A stretch of DNA of 36,359 nucleotides. Origin: Protostelium mycophagum (Eukaryota; Evosea; Variosea; Protosteliida; Protosteliaceae). Where the stretch lies: contig KV920977.1 of the NCBI GenBank assembly GCA_002081555.1, forward strand, positions 1 to 36,359. Reading direction: 5' to 3'. A program made the position numbers and the translations under genes. Shown here one piece after another: positions 1 through 11,617 of the stretch. Position 1 is the first letter of the stretch. Each line of letters begins with the position of its first letter. Under the pieces are notes generated by a model. The model ran no database searches and was not told where the DNA came from. It saw only the letters and a list, made by a program, of their open reading frames with translations.

Positions 1-325
1 TTTCAGGTTAGAAGCAACTATGACAGTTGAGGTGGCATAAGCGTTCCTCTTGCAGTTGGCTTGGAGGGCATAATTTCATTAATTATTGTACATTTATAGG
101 CACCTGTTAGTAACTATGATTGATTTTTTATTTCTATATTCTTCCTGCTCAATTTTTCTGAAATTTTGCAATGTGCTGTGAATTCTCATCTTTGTAATAA
201 TTTGTGACAGCCCTTGCAGGGTTCTAACACTGGCTTCTCTCAACAGAATGTCAAAAAGTGTCATTTCTGACAAGTGCACCATCCACCTCAGTTAATAGAT
301 TTCAATTCTGGCTCACTTCAAAATT

Positions 326-640
326 TTACAGAGGTTCTGTCAGACCCACCTGAGGGGTTCTTATTTCATCAGGAAATTTCAGTAAAACTCCGGCATTTGC
401 ATGAAAACTTGCACCAGCTTGAGCGGTAATGTTTGAAACTACAACTGTAATCAGTTCCACGTCTTCGGAAGAAGCAGCGATAGCTGTAGCAGGAGCATAC
501 TGTGAATAAAGAAGCTGAACTGAAACCAAGGAATGTTGCGGTAGCCGGAAGTAGAATCTGTCTGTTCCTGGATCGAAACAAAAGCCTCGATACCCTCTTT
601 TGAAATGATGACAATGAGATGCAAGCTCAGAAAATGTCAT
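326..640 (-). CDS. Doubtful fragment, possible exon(s) of an unknown gene
   Basis: An open frame of about 104 codons begins at an ATG at 640 and ends with TAA at 326-328. The composition is protein-like, with a Val/Ala-rich middle and a late stretch with alternating hydrophobic residues. A second frame of the same strand (ATG at 614) is also open and would give an Arg/Ser-rich N-terminus resembling a mitochondrial targeting peptide, so the true frame is unsettled. A GTGGGT donor-like site lies just before the stop, so the frame may continue in an exon nearer the left edge. I do not recognise the protein. It may be a partial gene running off the window. Confidence 0.22.
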   Translation of the reverse strand: MTFSELASHCHHFKRGYRGFCFDPGTDRFYFRLPQHSLVSVQLLYSQYAPATAIAASSEDVELITVVVSNITAQAGASFHANAGVLLKFPDEIRTPQVGLTEPL

Positions 641-1214
641 GCAGAACAACAAAGACAGGTTAGGGTTTATTCTATTGTTTCCCTGAAGGTTGATTCTTCG
701 AGTGATAAAATACAAGTCAATAATTTAGATAGTTGCGGCTCTTCTCTTTGCAGTTCCTTCTTCTCTCAAGTTCTTGTGATTTTCTGTGATCGATGAGATG
801 CAAAAGGTTCCTCGACAGCAGCATGTAAAGTCATTCGAGCATTTTGTCCTCTTTTTTGCAAAGTTGAAGAACCAAGTCTTCATGTTCTAGGTTTGTGATC
901 GTCGTGGCGTGTTCGTCAGTGTTGGTTGAGAATGAGGACTGGCCGCTTCTTCAAAAATCGACGAAAAATAGATGTAAATTTCGTTCTTGTCTGACACGGA
1001 AACGAATCTTACCTGTCAAGATGTCACTAATCGTCCCTGGAGTGTCTCTGTGTGTAAATATAGCACACAACAGACGGCTCATACACTCATGCATGGACAA
1101 GATCAGGAACTAAGCTGATCGTGATGCGTCGAAAGACAGAGTCAACTGAACCAACATGATCAAAAACCCAAAGATGACGATGAATGGACAAAGAACAAAT
1201 AATAAATATACTAT
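641..1214. other. No gene seen (upstream of fragment / 3' of metacaspase)
   Basis: Both strands carry only short, unconvincing frames. The stretch next to 1200 is AT-rich (AATAAATATACTATTTA) and probably holds the 3' end processing signal of the minus-strand metacaspase. Confidence 0.4.
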
Positions 1215-2396
1215 TTATATTCCAAAAGGTTGATTCATGTCGATTGTGTGTGATGTGGACAGCTGCACGATCTGCTCAAACTTGCCCTTCATCACGTCTC
1301 TAATCTGACTGACCAGAACATGATAAGACACATCGGGAGGGTTCTTGCCCACCACTTCTAAGAAGGTCGAAGACATGGCACCTCCGGCTGATCCGTTCGC
1401 TGATACATCCATGGAGGTCTGACTGTCCTTGCAGCCGGAGAACATGATGACGTCACCATAAGGCGCAGGTGTGACCTTCACCGGCTCGCCAGTCTTGGCA
1501 TTTGTGGCCGGTGCGGTGGTGATGAAACCGTTGATTGGCAGCCCATTCTTCTCGACATAATCGCCAGCAAGGTTCAAGAGGGTGCTTCCAACGTTGGCGA
1601 TCGTGCCTCTGAACATGATCAGAAATTGTAAAGGCAGATTATGAAGACTTACGCAGTACCGGTTCCCTTTCCTTTGATGAAAGAGCTGATCTTCTTAAGG
1701 ATGCCACCGATGGGTGATTTAGCTTTGTCTGGTCTGACTTGGCTAAGAGGTAGAAGTCCAGCATTGTCGTAAACAAAAGGAAGATCCAAAGCTGTTCCGG
1801 AATGGCATGAATCAAAGATGACAGTGAGACGTGCACCTCTTGGAAGAGGCTGGCATACAAGCGTGTTCAAGTCCTATGTTGGGTTAGTGATAGATCAGAG
1901 AACATTTTAACACACATCATCGATAATCTGACCCTGGGACTCGTAGTCTAAAGGAATGATGGTCTCGTCAAAGCCATCGTCTTCATCTCCACCTAAGAAT
2001 TGTGAGTATTCCTGTTGTGATTCTTGAAGAAACTCACTCTTGTCGGCAACACGACCACCATGTCCAGAATAATGAAGGAAAAGGCTGTCTCCAGGTTGTA
2101 CATTCTGGAGGAGCCAGCCAAAAGCCGCGATCATGTTTGCGCGCAGAGGCCTCTTGCCTTGATCGGTTTGATCATCGGTGAGGACAAGCATAGTCTCCGG
2201 GGAGTCGACGAATCCTTACATTATAAGATCCAGTACCAATTTTCCATCCGAAGGATAGATAATGCCTACCTTTGTTGATGAGGAAGTTCTTTATGCGTTT
2301 GACATCATTCACACAACCACGAAGGGCGGCAGAAGTACCGGTGTAGTTGATACCAATGAGAAGAGCTTTCCTTCTTCCCGTACTGAGAGGGGCCAT
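1215..2396 (-). CDS. Type I metacaspase without a long prodomain
   Basis: Predicted cysteine peptidase of clan CD (caspase-like fold) cleaving after Arg/Lys, usually Ca2+-dependent, with roles in cell death or proteostasis in other protists (family knowledge). Four exons join in frame: 2396-2270, 2214-1916, 1873-1653, 1608-1215, giving about 346 aa. Introns are 55, 42 and 44 nt, all GT-AG. Seen directly: N-terminal ALLIGINY strand at residues 11-18, catalytic His in HYSGHGG, and catalytic Cys in DSCHSGT opening exon 3. An acidic loop ([12 protein letters not shown]) between them matches the substrate-pocket region. The Pro/Gln-rich prodomain of many type I members is absent: the start sits 10 residues before the first core strand, and no upstream in-frame ATG was found. 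The MFS gene ends 371 bp upstream on the same strand. Confidence 0.93.
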
Positions 2397-2767
2397 GATG
2401 TGGGGCTATAGGCGTGAGAAGAGGTCCACCACTCCATTAGAACTCACCTTGCTTAAATCGTCTTCAGACATCTCTTCTCTTCTTTTGGATCACGGCAGGA
2501 ATGTTTTTGGCTTCCGCGAGATCGGAAGATCTCATAAAAGTTATTACGACATTTTACAACGATCACTACAACGCTCATCTGCAGATGTGCTTCCAGTTTT
2601 TATCAAGTGTCAAATCCCTTTGTGACTTTCTGCAAGGGCAAGATCCGATGGTTACTTGGTGAAGTTGTTGGGAGCTGGGAGAAGGTCATTGAGTATATAT
2701 TTCGGGATGTTCGGGATATTGCACAGACAAAGCTGGAATTTGCATGTTATTATTTATTCGCAAATGT

Positions 2768-5444
2768 CTATAGATTGGCAGCTGCCATTCGGCTGATCTT
2801 TTGGTTTCTGCTGGGCATGTTGATCCGAAACAAGGGCAACGTTAAGAGGAAGGAGATCGCGGCAATCGGGATGCACACGTAGAAGAAGATTTGCATCGCT
2901 GTGGTATATGTCTCCAGCACCAGACTCTGCCGAAAGTGTGAGTCATAAAATGGAAGAGCGATCTGTTACCTGTTGGTCTGAAGAGAGCCGGTTGATGGAG
3001 TCCTTTGTCAGATTGTTGAAGTCCAGTGGTACCTTCGGTTTTTAGATCGGGTTTTTACTGATTCACTGGCATATTGTACAGAAGCACTTTATTGTGCCGT
3101 AATGACTGCATCACATTCTTCATGGTGCACAATCCACATGATAAAGGTGACTCACGTCGTCGGAGAGTTTAGCTTCGAGGTAGTTCTGAATGATCAATTG
3201 AAACACTTGGACTCCCACAATTCCTCCGGCAGTTCTGACGAACGTATCGGATACGACAGTCGCGGCGACTTCTTTAAGTCTGACCGCAGCCAACAGCATC
3301 ACCGTCACGACCTACATTCTTCAGCCCAAATCCCACTGAAATTTCCGTGGAATTGCACATCATTCTCATCTCCATTTCCGTGAAATTTCGGATGTTTTTC
3401 GTGGAAATTTCACCTGTGTGACGAAACCGAGACCAAGACCTAGAATGGAGAGGAAGGGTAAGAAGGATCCATAAGTGGTGCCCGGTCTGATGAGTGTCAA
3501 TAACCCGACGGCTAACAGCGTCAAGGCCATTCCTGCAACCAAGAAGGGGTATCCTATTCCCTGTGTCACGTCAGTTGACGTGAAATTTCACGATAATTAA
3601 CGAGATTATCGGATTTGGTGCAGAATGGTTGAACCACTGGTCTCAAATATTTGTGCTCGTGGTAAGAAACGTGATAAGACGCATTCAGGTATTTAAAGGG
3701 TTAAGATATTAATGCAAAGTGCATGTTAATCAGAAAAAACATACCTTCTTTGAGATGACAAACCCACAGATCGTTGATGCAATCATGAAACTAAACATGA
3801 GAGGCAACATCTTAACACCAGACATTGTAGGCGTGCTATCTCTGATGATCTGTATCTTTCAGCAAATTTTCCCTCAAAATTCACGGAAATTTCACCTGGA
3901 AATAGACGGGGATATAAGAGACGGCACCCATCAGTATAAACTGGATGCAGAACTTGATGATGTAGATGGAAGTCAGATAGAAGTTTTTGAATTGGTTGAG
4001 TGGTAATACGGGCTCTTGCGCCAAGAAAGCCTCGTTCAATAAGAAGAGGAAAAAGGCCAAGACCCCTCCTCCGAACATACCCAATATTTCTGACGATCTA
4101 CAACGCGTGAATATTCCAGGAAATATTGGAGTTGTAGAGGAGAAACTCACCCCCATGAGAAGGTCCTGGCAGATCCAAAACTCGAAGCCAAAAGAGCCAG
4201 CAATATACTGGCCAACAATAACACCATTCCTATTTCTCCGTCAATTCTCCGAGTATCTACAACGAGACTCACCGATCCAGTCGATACCCTTCAACACGCT
4301 CCTCTTGGCACGTTTCGGTCTGATGACAGATCCAGCAGGCTCTTCTCTGGGACTCTCTGCGTTCTCTGGTGTCTTTAAATCTTCTGCCTCAGGTATCCTG
4401 TATTCCGCAACTTTTCCTTCTACTTTGACCACCACGATCTGCTGCTGTTTCAATTGTTCGAGCTCTTGTTCTCTTAGAGCTCTCTCCTTTTCATAGTTGA
4501 GGAACCACCACAGTGCCACCACGGAAGGGATTCCTGAGATCATCACACATCAAAGACAATGGAACATGTCTTCTTACCGATTGGAAGATTGATCCAGAAA
4601 ATGAGACGCCAGGTGTCTTGATCGGTGATGAGACCTCCGAACACTGGACCTCCCACCACTGAAAGTGCTGTGATGACCCCCAAAATACCGTTGAATTTTC
4701 CACTGAAGCGTGGGGGCACGATGTCACTGGTGATGATCTGGATCATTCAGTTTTTGAAAATTGAAAGGGTGATTTCGGCGGGAAAATAACTCACTCCTCC
4801 CACAGAAGAGATGGGGCCTGCACCGAATCCTTGTACGGCGCGAAAAGCTACAAGCATGGCCATACTTGAGGCCAATCCGCTCAGAACAGAGCCAAATAAG
4901 AAGATACCAATGGACGCGAGGAGAAGATTCTTTCTGCCCATGATCTCGCTGAGTTGTGCTGATATGGGAATCATAATGGTGGAGGCGATCAAATAAGAAT
5001 TGATCACCCAGGCATAGAGGTTCTGAGGGATCATTAATACAAGATTCATGTGATGATGTCATCACTTACGGTGTTATTGTATTCTGTGGCGATGAGAGGT
5101 AAAGCTGTTGATAAGACTGATGAATCAAGACCAGCTAAGAATTGTGTTGCGCAGATGGAAGCAAAAACGATGAGAAATCTGCTATCATTAAAATTTGACT
5201 CACAATCAAGATTTTCCATCAAATGATGGACGAAAACAATTGTCTCATTTCTCATAGACCATTCTAAACCAATTATTGTGGTCTTGAATAGTTACGCGAT
5301 CAGAACAACACCTCACCTTGGATTGAGTGCACTGAATTTTGGAGGAGGTAGACCCAACTGTTGTGCTTCCAAAACAGTCTGTGCTGCCTCTAAATCGTCG
5401 AGAGGAACGACGGCAACCACGTCATCGTGTGATAGAGTTGACAT
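2768..5444 (-). CDS. MFS transporter, DHA2-like (14-TM drug:H+ antiporter type)
   Basis: Predicted membrane exporter of the major facilitator superfamily. Twelve exons join with consistent phase: 5444-5317, 5250-5070, 5022-4795, 4737-4578, 4533-4273, 4229-4151, 4097-3896, 3849-3745, 3560-3414, 3311-3156, 3032-2970, 2926-2768; about 622 aa. TM1 carries the FLAGLDSSVLSTALPLIA signature. Motif A is seen as SEIMGRKN. The motif C region GGPVFGGLI followed by WRLIFWINLPIG is typical of the DHA2/TRI12 group. A charged loop of about 60 residues (Gln/Glu-rich, then KRAKR) separates the halves. The last TM ends at PLFRIN. Most introns are 43-66 nt; three are longer (184, 102, 123). The intron at 4098-4150 is stop-free, uses GTTGTAG as acceptor, and can fold into a hairpin. 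Substrate cannot be inferred. Confidence 0.9.
4097..4138. repeat. Nested inverted repeat spanning an MFS intron and its acceptor
   Basis: The outer arms are TCTACAAC (4097-4104) and GTTGTAGA (4131-4138). An inner near-palindrome AATATTCC/GGAAATATT lies between them. On the sense (minus) strand the GTTGTAG arm ends in the AG used as 3' splice site of this 53-nt intron, so the RNA hairpin would enclose the acceptor. Confidence 0.7.
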
Positions 5445-6002
5445 TCGCAATACGGTTCAATTCTACTGTTCTTTAATCCAAGTCTATGTCTTCTATTGGA
5501 ATACCTTTTGAAGTGATCTCTCTTGAAAGTTGTGTTGTTTGCAATTATAAATTGATTTTGTACTGAGAGGTATCAATCAAACATGGATGATCAACTCTCA
5601 TTACCTGGCTTTTGCCTTTAATAAAATGTTCGTGAGCGTGTCGTTATCTGTGTGGAGGTCTTGGCGAGATGCCACTCAATACGAGATATCTCAGACAATC
5701 TTTCACAGAAATCTCACTGTCTTTTTTTGACAAAAGAACAGGCTGCACAACGCCGACACACGACACCGATTATAACCGTGATAGAGAGCAAATGTAGTCT
5801 CTTACAGTGAACAAAGAGCCCAAAACCTCATCATGTTAAAGAAAAGACAATGAGACCCCTGAGGAAAAATGAATTTCCTGATGAAAAATTGCGGGATCAA
5901 AAATCCGAAACCCGACAACACCCCAAAGCGCGTTGTAGAGTCAACCGACATTCATACGTCATTTTGACAATTAGCTATTTTTTATATCAAACACAAAGAA
6001 GA
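5445..6002. promoter_or_regulatory. MFS promoter side / ABCG 3' side, no gene seen
   Basis: 558 bp between two minus-strand genes. No convincing coding frame. Contains one GTTGTAGA (5932-5939) and TATAACCGTGAT near 5771, members of the dispersed motif families. TTTATAT-like AT-rich sequence follows the ABCG stop. Confidence 0.4.
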
Positions 6003-8009
6003 CTATTTTTTTATGAATCTCAGCGCCAAGAAGGCGATGATTCTCGTTCCGATGATGATGGCCAGGAGAGAACCGATGCACTCTCCGATCGTAAACATGT
6101 TCAGACCCAAACTGTTCATCGTCTGTTCTCCCGTCTGGATGAGACACTTTCCGGTCTGTCTCTCTGTGTCTGTGCAGGTGAGCTTCAGTCCTTCTAGTTC
6201 GTTGAGAGAGACTCCGACGTATGCCCATTTGACATAAGACAAGGCGTCCAGCCACACGAACCCTCTGGGCAAGTTGATGGGCGCCAAAAAGAAAGCACCA
6301 AATAGACGGAAGATCTCGAGGGCCATGGGCAATACGGTCACGGCGAGCGTTGTAGTTCTGCACAGAGCTGAGATCATGAGGGCGTAAGAGGTGGAGGCGA
6401 TGTTGGTGAGGATGATGAAGAGAAGGAAGAGGAAGAATTTTCCGGCGTGTGGCTGCAGACCGATGAGCCAGTAGACGACGATGGTGAAGACGGTGGGGAA
6501 GATGACCAAAGGAACGAGCTCCACCATTGACTTGGCCAAAAAGTATGCCGAAACATAATAAGTTCCTGCAGCTCTTTCTGTTAAAAATCAGAATCTTTCC
6601 TGATTTTATGATTAAAAACGTACCTCTTAAGGTGATGGACCTCTCTGATGGGAAAGAATTGATGATCATGAGGGCGGCGAATATACCCTGGTTGATGACA
6701 CAGAAGAAGAGCACCGGTTGTCTTCTGATGGTACTGGATTGTCCTGTGCCGATCTGTAAAAAGACGGTTCCGATCAATACGGCCATGATGATCGATTGGA
6801 TAAATTGTGTGATGAGCACGGTCTTGTTTCTGAGTACGCTCTTCGCTGTTCTGTTGGCCAAGATGGAAAATTGTTTGAACCATGTGGATCGGTTGTGTTT
6901 AGAGGTCTTCACTTGTCTCAGTTCATCTCCCTCCACGACGATGGTATCTAGTTCTTTCTGAATTTCTGTTACGTTATTTTGTACTTTGTCCTTGTCCTCT
7001 AATGAGAGCGGTGTGATGACGTCTAAAAGATGATCTGCTGGGTTGGTGAATTCTGGGCAGGGGAAGCCTGCACGTGCGTACTGTTTTTGATCAGAGTTGA
7101 TGACGTCGTATAACAACAAACTCACTTGTTCTAATACGGCCTCTCGTGTGCCCATAGAGACAACGTGTCCCTTGGACATGACGAGGACGTTTTGGAAGAG
7201 AGAGAAGATCTTGGATTGAGGCTGATGGATGGTACATAGAATGGTGCAGTTTCTGATCTTGACGAGTTCGTTGAGAGTGGTGATGAGAGATAAGGCGGTG
7301 GAACTGTCCAAACCAGAGGTAGGTTCGTCCAAAAACAATAATTTGGGATGAGTGATGAGCTCCATTCCAACACAGAGTCTCTTTCTCTCTCCTCCAGAGA
7401 TTCCCTTGACTGTGGCACCACCGACTACTGTCTGTCTGCAACCGTCTAAACCGAGATGTGAGATGGCCTCATCGACACGTGCCTGTGTGAATGAGAAGTG
7501 TGTCACGGACCAAATTTTGGAAAACATACCTTCTTCTCCTGTGCTGACATTGTTCTGGGGAGTCTGAGCTCTGATGTATAATTCATCGTTTCTTCGACGG
7601 TGAGGTGCTCAAAGAGGAGATCATCCTGCATGACATACCCTGACACCTTCTTCAAGAGAGGTGATGTCACGGGATGGCCATTTATTCTCACGTCACCAGT
7701 AATCTTGACTCCTCTGACTCTGTTGGCAAGGACGTTCATCAGAGTGGTCTTTCCGGATCCAGAAGGTCCCATAATGGCCAACAGGCAAGCAGAAACTTCG
7801 CCTGATACCTCGCTGAGTAACTTCTTATCTCTGGCAGTGATGACGGTGAGGTTCTTCCATGTCAGTACGAGTGGCTCATTGGCTGATTCTAGCTGTTCTA
7901 TGATTTTAGATTCGTCTTGTTCTATGGTGGCCTTTGCCATCTCTGTCAGTTCTGTCTGATCTTCTCTGATGTCTACGACAAACTTGGAGGTGTCTTCTCC
8001 CCCTGGCAT
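6003..8009 (-). CDS. ABC transporter, ABCG (White/Brown) half-size
   Basis: ATP-driven exporter half-transporter (NBD-TMD order) expected to dimerise; ABCG members usually move lipids, sterols or xenobiotics. Exons 8009-7530, 7482-7126, 7080-6624, 6577-6003, about 622 aa. Walker A is GPSGSGKTT, the Q-loop region YVMQDD, the ABC signature ISGGERKR, Walker B LLFLDEPTSGLDS, and the switch His TIHQP. The TMD follows, with NPADHLLDVI at the linker and a Cys-containing loop before the last TM. The intron at 7081-7125 is 45 nt with no stop. It is inferred from a GTGAGT donor, an ACAG acceptor, and because removal restores family-like spacing (VLEQ to YARAGFPCP). Retention would insert 15 residues without breaking the frame. 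The C-terminus ends ALRFIKK. Confidence 0.94.
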
Positions 8010-8387
8010 GGTGATTAATCTCTTGGTCTCTCTTTCTGTTGCACGGTGAGGATTTCGCTCAGTCGCCAGAAGGTCGATCTACTTCTCGGATCAGTTATTA
8101 CGGAGATAATACGAAATTCGTACCTGTTACTGGGAAATTCGCAGAGATTTTCAATTTGTCGTGGCTGTTTCGTGACTTCTCAGCAACGACGGGGGAACTG
8201 CTCGTAATATTGATGAAGTTCAGAGTTTATTCATGAAATTTCGAGAAGTTCGTTGTCATGTCGACGATTTTTATCACGCTACAACGGCGGCGGCAGTGCC
8301 AGGCAGGTCTTGTCGACATTCTTTGTCGGAAATGCAAAAGGTCAAGCTCAAGTCCAATCCCCAGCTTTTTTGTTCATTCTTTTATTT
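8010..8387. promoter_or_regulatory. ABCG promoter side / SIDT 3' side
   Basis: 378 bp without a supportable gene. It holds one GAAATTTC (near 8236) and a CTACAACGG near 8281. AT-rich sequence just below 8388 fits a SIDT 3' end. Confidence 0.4.
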
Positions 8388-11109
8388 TTAAAAAACACGA
8401 ATATCAGCACGTGGCCTCTCTTCAATGTCTAAATCCATCCTGTAACTCTCAGCATTCGTCAACCTTTCAGACAACTCACCAATAAACGGCTAAGTACAGA
8501 AAGACGATGGCAAAGGACGATAAGAAGTGCCACACGTCGTGGTCATCGAAGAAACCAAAGACAACACAAGGCTTGTTGAGCGCTCGCGATTGTGCTGGCG
8601 TCAAGAACTTGTTTGTGGTTCCAATGGTGAAAAAATTCAAGGCTGAGGCCTGTCGTCTGTCAATTTTTGTAAAGTCCAACTTGGCCAGTTTTCGGTAATG
8701 TTTTTCTGCGTGCGTTCGAGCTAATCCAAAAACAAGATGTTAAGATGTGAAGAGTGATTACCGCAGTGACCATCATGAACAGAAGGACAAGCCAGCATCT
8801 GGCGCGAACTCTTTCTCCAGTTTTGTATTTCATGACGATGTAGTAGGTGATGTACATGACTGTGTCGAGCACTGCTAAACCCCTGTCTTATCAGAATTTT
8901 TTTTGGAATGATCATGATGAGATTATTTGAAAAAATAAATTCAAGCTTATGAACAACTCACAACAAATAGGTTGGAAATTCTTTGGTTGATTCGTGCTCA
9001 ATACCGGTCCAAGTAGCCCAGCCCAATACCGCATAATTGACGCCGTTACCGAGGGTAAGGAATGCCAGACGTGTCTGACACATGTCAGAATGATGACATT
9101 TGACACTTGATACACACCAGATCTGCTGGCCAAGACGGATGCGTGATCAAGTGAAAGATACTGTATGCTGTGTTCTTGTCGTACCTGTCAACATTTAAAA
9201 TTTGAATTTTAAATCTCCCGCGCGAAATACCTGATGCGTCTCATGAAGTACATGCTATACGATCCGATAATAGAAAGGTAAGTCCAAAGAACAATCACGA
9301 TAATCCAAAACCTGTCAAGATGTCAAACTGACATTTCTACAACGAGACAAGTCCCAGGGACTCACGTGACGGCAGAAAAGGGGAGGAGTGCGACTGTGTT
9401 GAAAAGGATCATCACTGCAAAGAAGGAATAAACTGCCAGATTTCAGTTCAATTTCTATGAAAAATCTCAGATTTTGCATCGAAATTTCTGTGTCTTCGCA
9501 ATTTCAAGTTGAAAATTGCGGTTCAGTAGTATTTTCACTTTTATATGCCTTGCAGGGTTAAGATATATCAATATTGTGAAGATACTACGTCTGAAGGGTC
9601 CACCAATCAGTGTTGGTTGGCGCTTTTGGTAAAGCGCCAGGAACAACAGTGAAGCTCCAATGATCATGAAAGTCGTGTCTACAACGAATCAGTGAAATTT
9701 CATATCCATCTACAACTCACCAAATTGAAAATTAAGGCGGGAGGGGCAAACGTGGTACAATGCTGAAAAAAATCCCTCTAAAATTAGACACCACCCTATA
9801 CTTATCAAAATGACCCTTGAAAAATCTCGGAAATTTCAATAAGATCTACCCAAGCAGTAGTAAAGACTCATGTCATCATGAAGCCCGGCCTCTGCTGATC
9901 TCTTTTGTCTGGCTCGTGAATCGAGTGCCACTTTGAGGTTAAACCCGATGCCACAGAGAATGTAAAATATATTGCTCAGGACTGTTTTTGTTCAGGTCAT
10001 GTTCGAAGCGAGAGACTCACTGTTGTTGAAAGCTTTCATTTTGAAAACTTCATTAGCACATTTAAAATTGAAAAAGCAAGCGTCCTCATCTCCCTCTCTA
10101 AAGGTTCCGTATTGAATGATCACAAACTGCATGGATGGTACGACGTAGAAGACCGCCACTAACAGAAGGACTTTCCAGAACTGTACGTAACATTAATGAT
10201 GATCAGGAGGTCGTCAGGACCGAGACAAACTCACATTCTTCAAGTAGACTTCATTTGTTGGTGTGGCTTTTACTGGGATTTTGAGGATATCTTCGAAATT
10301 AGTGGGTCTGACATTCGCTGCCTCAGCCTGAAGATCAGATATTAGGTCGTATAGAGGTCATGTTCTATTACCTGCTCTTCATCATAATCAGCCATCAACC
10401 TCGTCTGTCCGATCTTTCTGATGATTATATTTTCTCCTTCATTCTCATTATCCATCTCTAATTGAGATCAGATCGTTGATATGAAGGGATGAGTCCACCT
10501 GAGGCTAAGGGAAATATACCAGTAGGAGAAGGTGACGTTCCTGATTGATCTTGTCCCTTCGATTTTTTTTTCTTGACAAACATCAGAGATGGACTATGTG
10601 ATATCTGATTCTCACCATCCCGCGATGGACGAAAAAGAACTTCGGGAATTCTGTTCGCGGGGGTGTCAATTCGCAGAAATTTTCCCTGCATTTTGAGCGG
10701 GATCTGAATCAGCATGCTGATGGTTGCGATCATGCTTTGATCTATTTAATATTGACGCTGCGAATTGCTGGGTGAACACACCGTCATTTTCCTCGCAAAC
10801 CACACAAAGATATCTTGTACATGTTGTGGTCCCGTGAAACACGATGATCTCTAACACAGCCCTATCATTCCATTGTTGTTCGATATGATATTGGGGAGAC
10901 GACGGACTGGTGATTCTGAGAGATTGCACTAAATTATGTTTCAGTCACAGTGAATAAAATACTCAAATTTTAGTTGTGGAGAATTTAACAACCAAAATGA
11001 ACAGTTCCTGTCCGATCGAGTGATGAAGTGGTAAAATCTCTTAGTACTTCAACAATCTGAATTTCTTTAGAGAGTGGAAGCTCATGGCAAGCAAGTTGGA
11101 GAGTAGAAT
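8388..11109 (-). CDS. SIDT / SID-1 family multi-pass membrane protein (5' end not resolved)
   Basis: SID-1 relatives act in dsRNA or cholesterol/lipid handling at plasma or lysosomal membranes (family knowledge). Sixteen exons join with matching phase: 11109-10993, 10928-10782, 10741-10616, 10457-10372, 10327-10235, 10180-10021, 9981-9850, 9795-9721, 9678-9589, 9432-9366, 9311-9231, 9184-9118, 9074-8962, 8882-8762, 8649-8480, 8439-8388; about 564 aa visible. Diagnostic blocks in family order: AFNN..LSNIFY, LILEGFFSALYHVCP, NFQFDTTFM, LYQKRQP, YYIVMK, FFDDHDVWHFLS, and a C-terminus ending RADIRVF. The first three exons look like a beta-rich ectodomain (QIPLKMQG block). The first TM expected between ectodomain and the cytoplasmic loop was not found. 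Start codon and signal peptide lie upstream of 11109 and were not identified. Confidence 0.88.
9497..9520. repeat. Inverted repeat in SIDT intron
   Basis: CGCAATTTC and GAAAATTGCG are separated by AAGTT within the intron 9433-9588, giving a short AT-rich hairpin with one bulged base. Confidence 0.6.
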
Positions 11110-11617
11110 CTGTAGTATGCTGAAGATGTCATGTGAGAGTCAATCATGCAGATAGAAGTGCAGCTTGAGCAGAAACTTCTCCCCCGATGCGGTTGATCAT
11201 AACTTGGCGCAATCTAACTGCCTTTTCAACCCGATTGCAAGGTGTGCCCTCGAGAAAAACTCGGCCAAATTGACTTCATGGACGAGTTTGTATATCCTCG
11301 CTCAAATACATGCAAAACCTTACTTTACAATAGAACGGATCATTCTGGACTTTTTGGTAGCGGTACAACACAGGCAGTTTGAGTGATTTTAACCTGTGCG
11401 GCAAAAATTTAATATTAACATCATAATGACGGTGACTTGGCGACCAATTAGAAACTTTAATCCGCACAACACACTTTCCTTCATCCAAGATGAGCGATAC
11501 CGATTTTCGGGTATCAAGAGATTTCGGGTATGCAAGGATCAGGTAGGCAACGTCATCAACACATGGTTGACATCATGCAAGATCCGCATCAAGCCCTCAG
11601 AACAAGACAGGTTGCTC
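11110..11617. other. Unassigned: probable SIDT 5' exon/promoter plus decayed ORF
   Basis: The SIDT start exon should lie here, but no ATG plus signal peptide with a matching donor was found. A plus-strand frame from ATG 11396 runs into the direct repeat and stops at 11752. It has no recognisable domain and is probably a remnant. Confidence 0.35.

Noticed and set aside
2607-2882. Plus-strand ORF of 91 codons with a hydrophobic C-terminal helix
   Set aside because: It is antisense to the last MFS exon (2768-2926), whose TM explains the hydrophobic stretch; the apparent start is GTG with no upstream support.
5971-7527. Single minus-strand ORF of 518 codons across the ABCG gene
   Set aside because: It reads through two real introns and runs out of frame after 6624; the spliced model restores the conserved C-terminal membrane domain.
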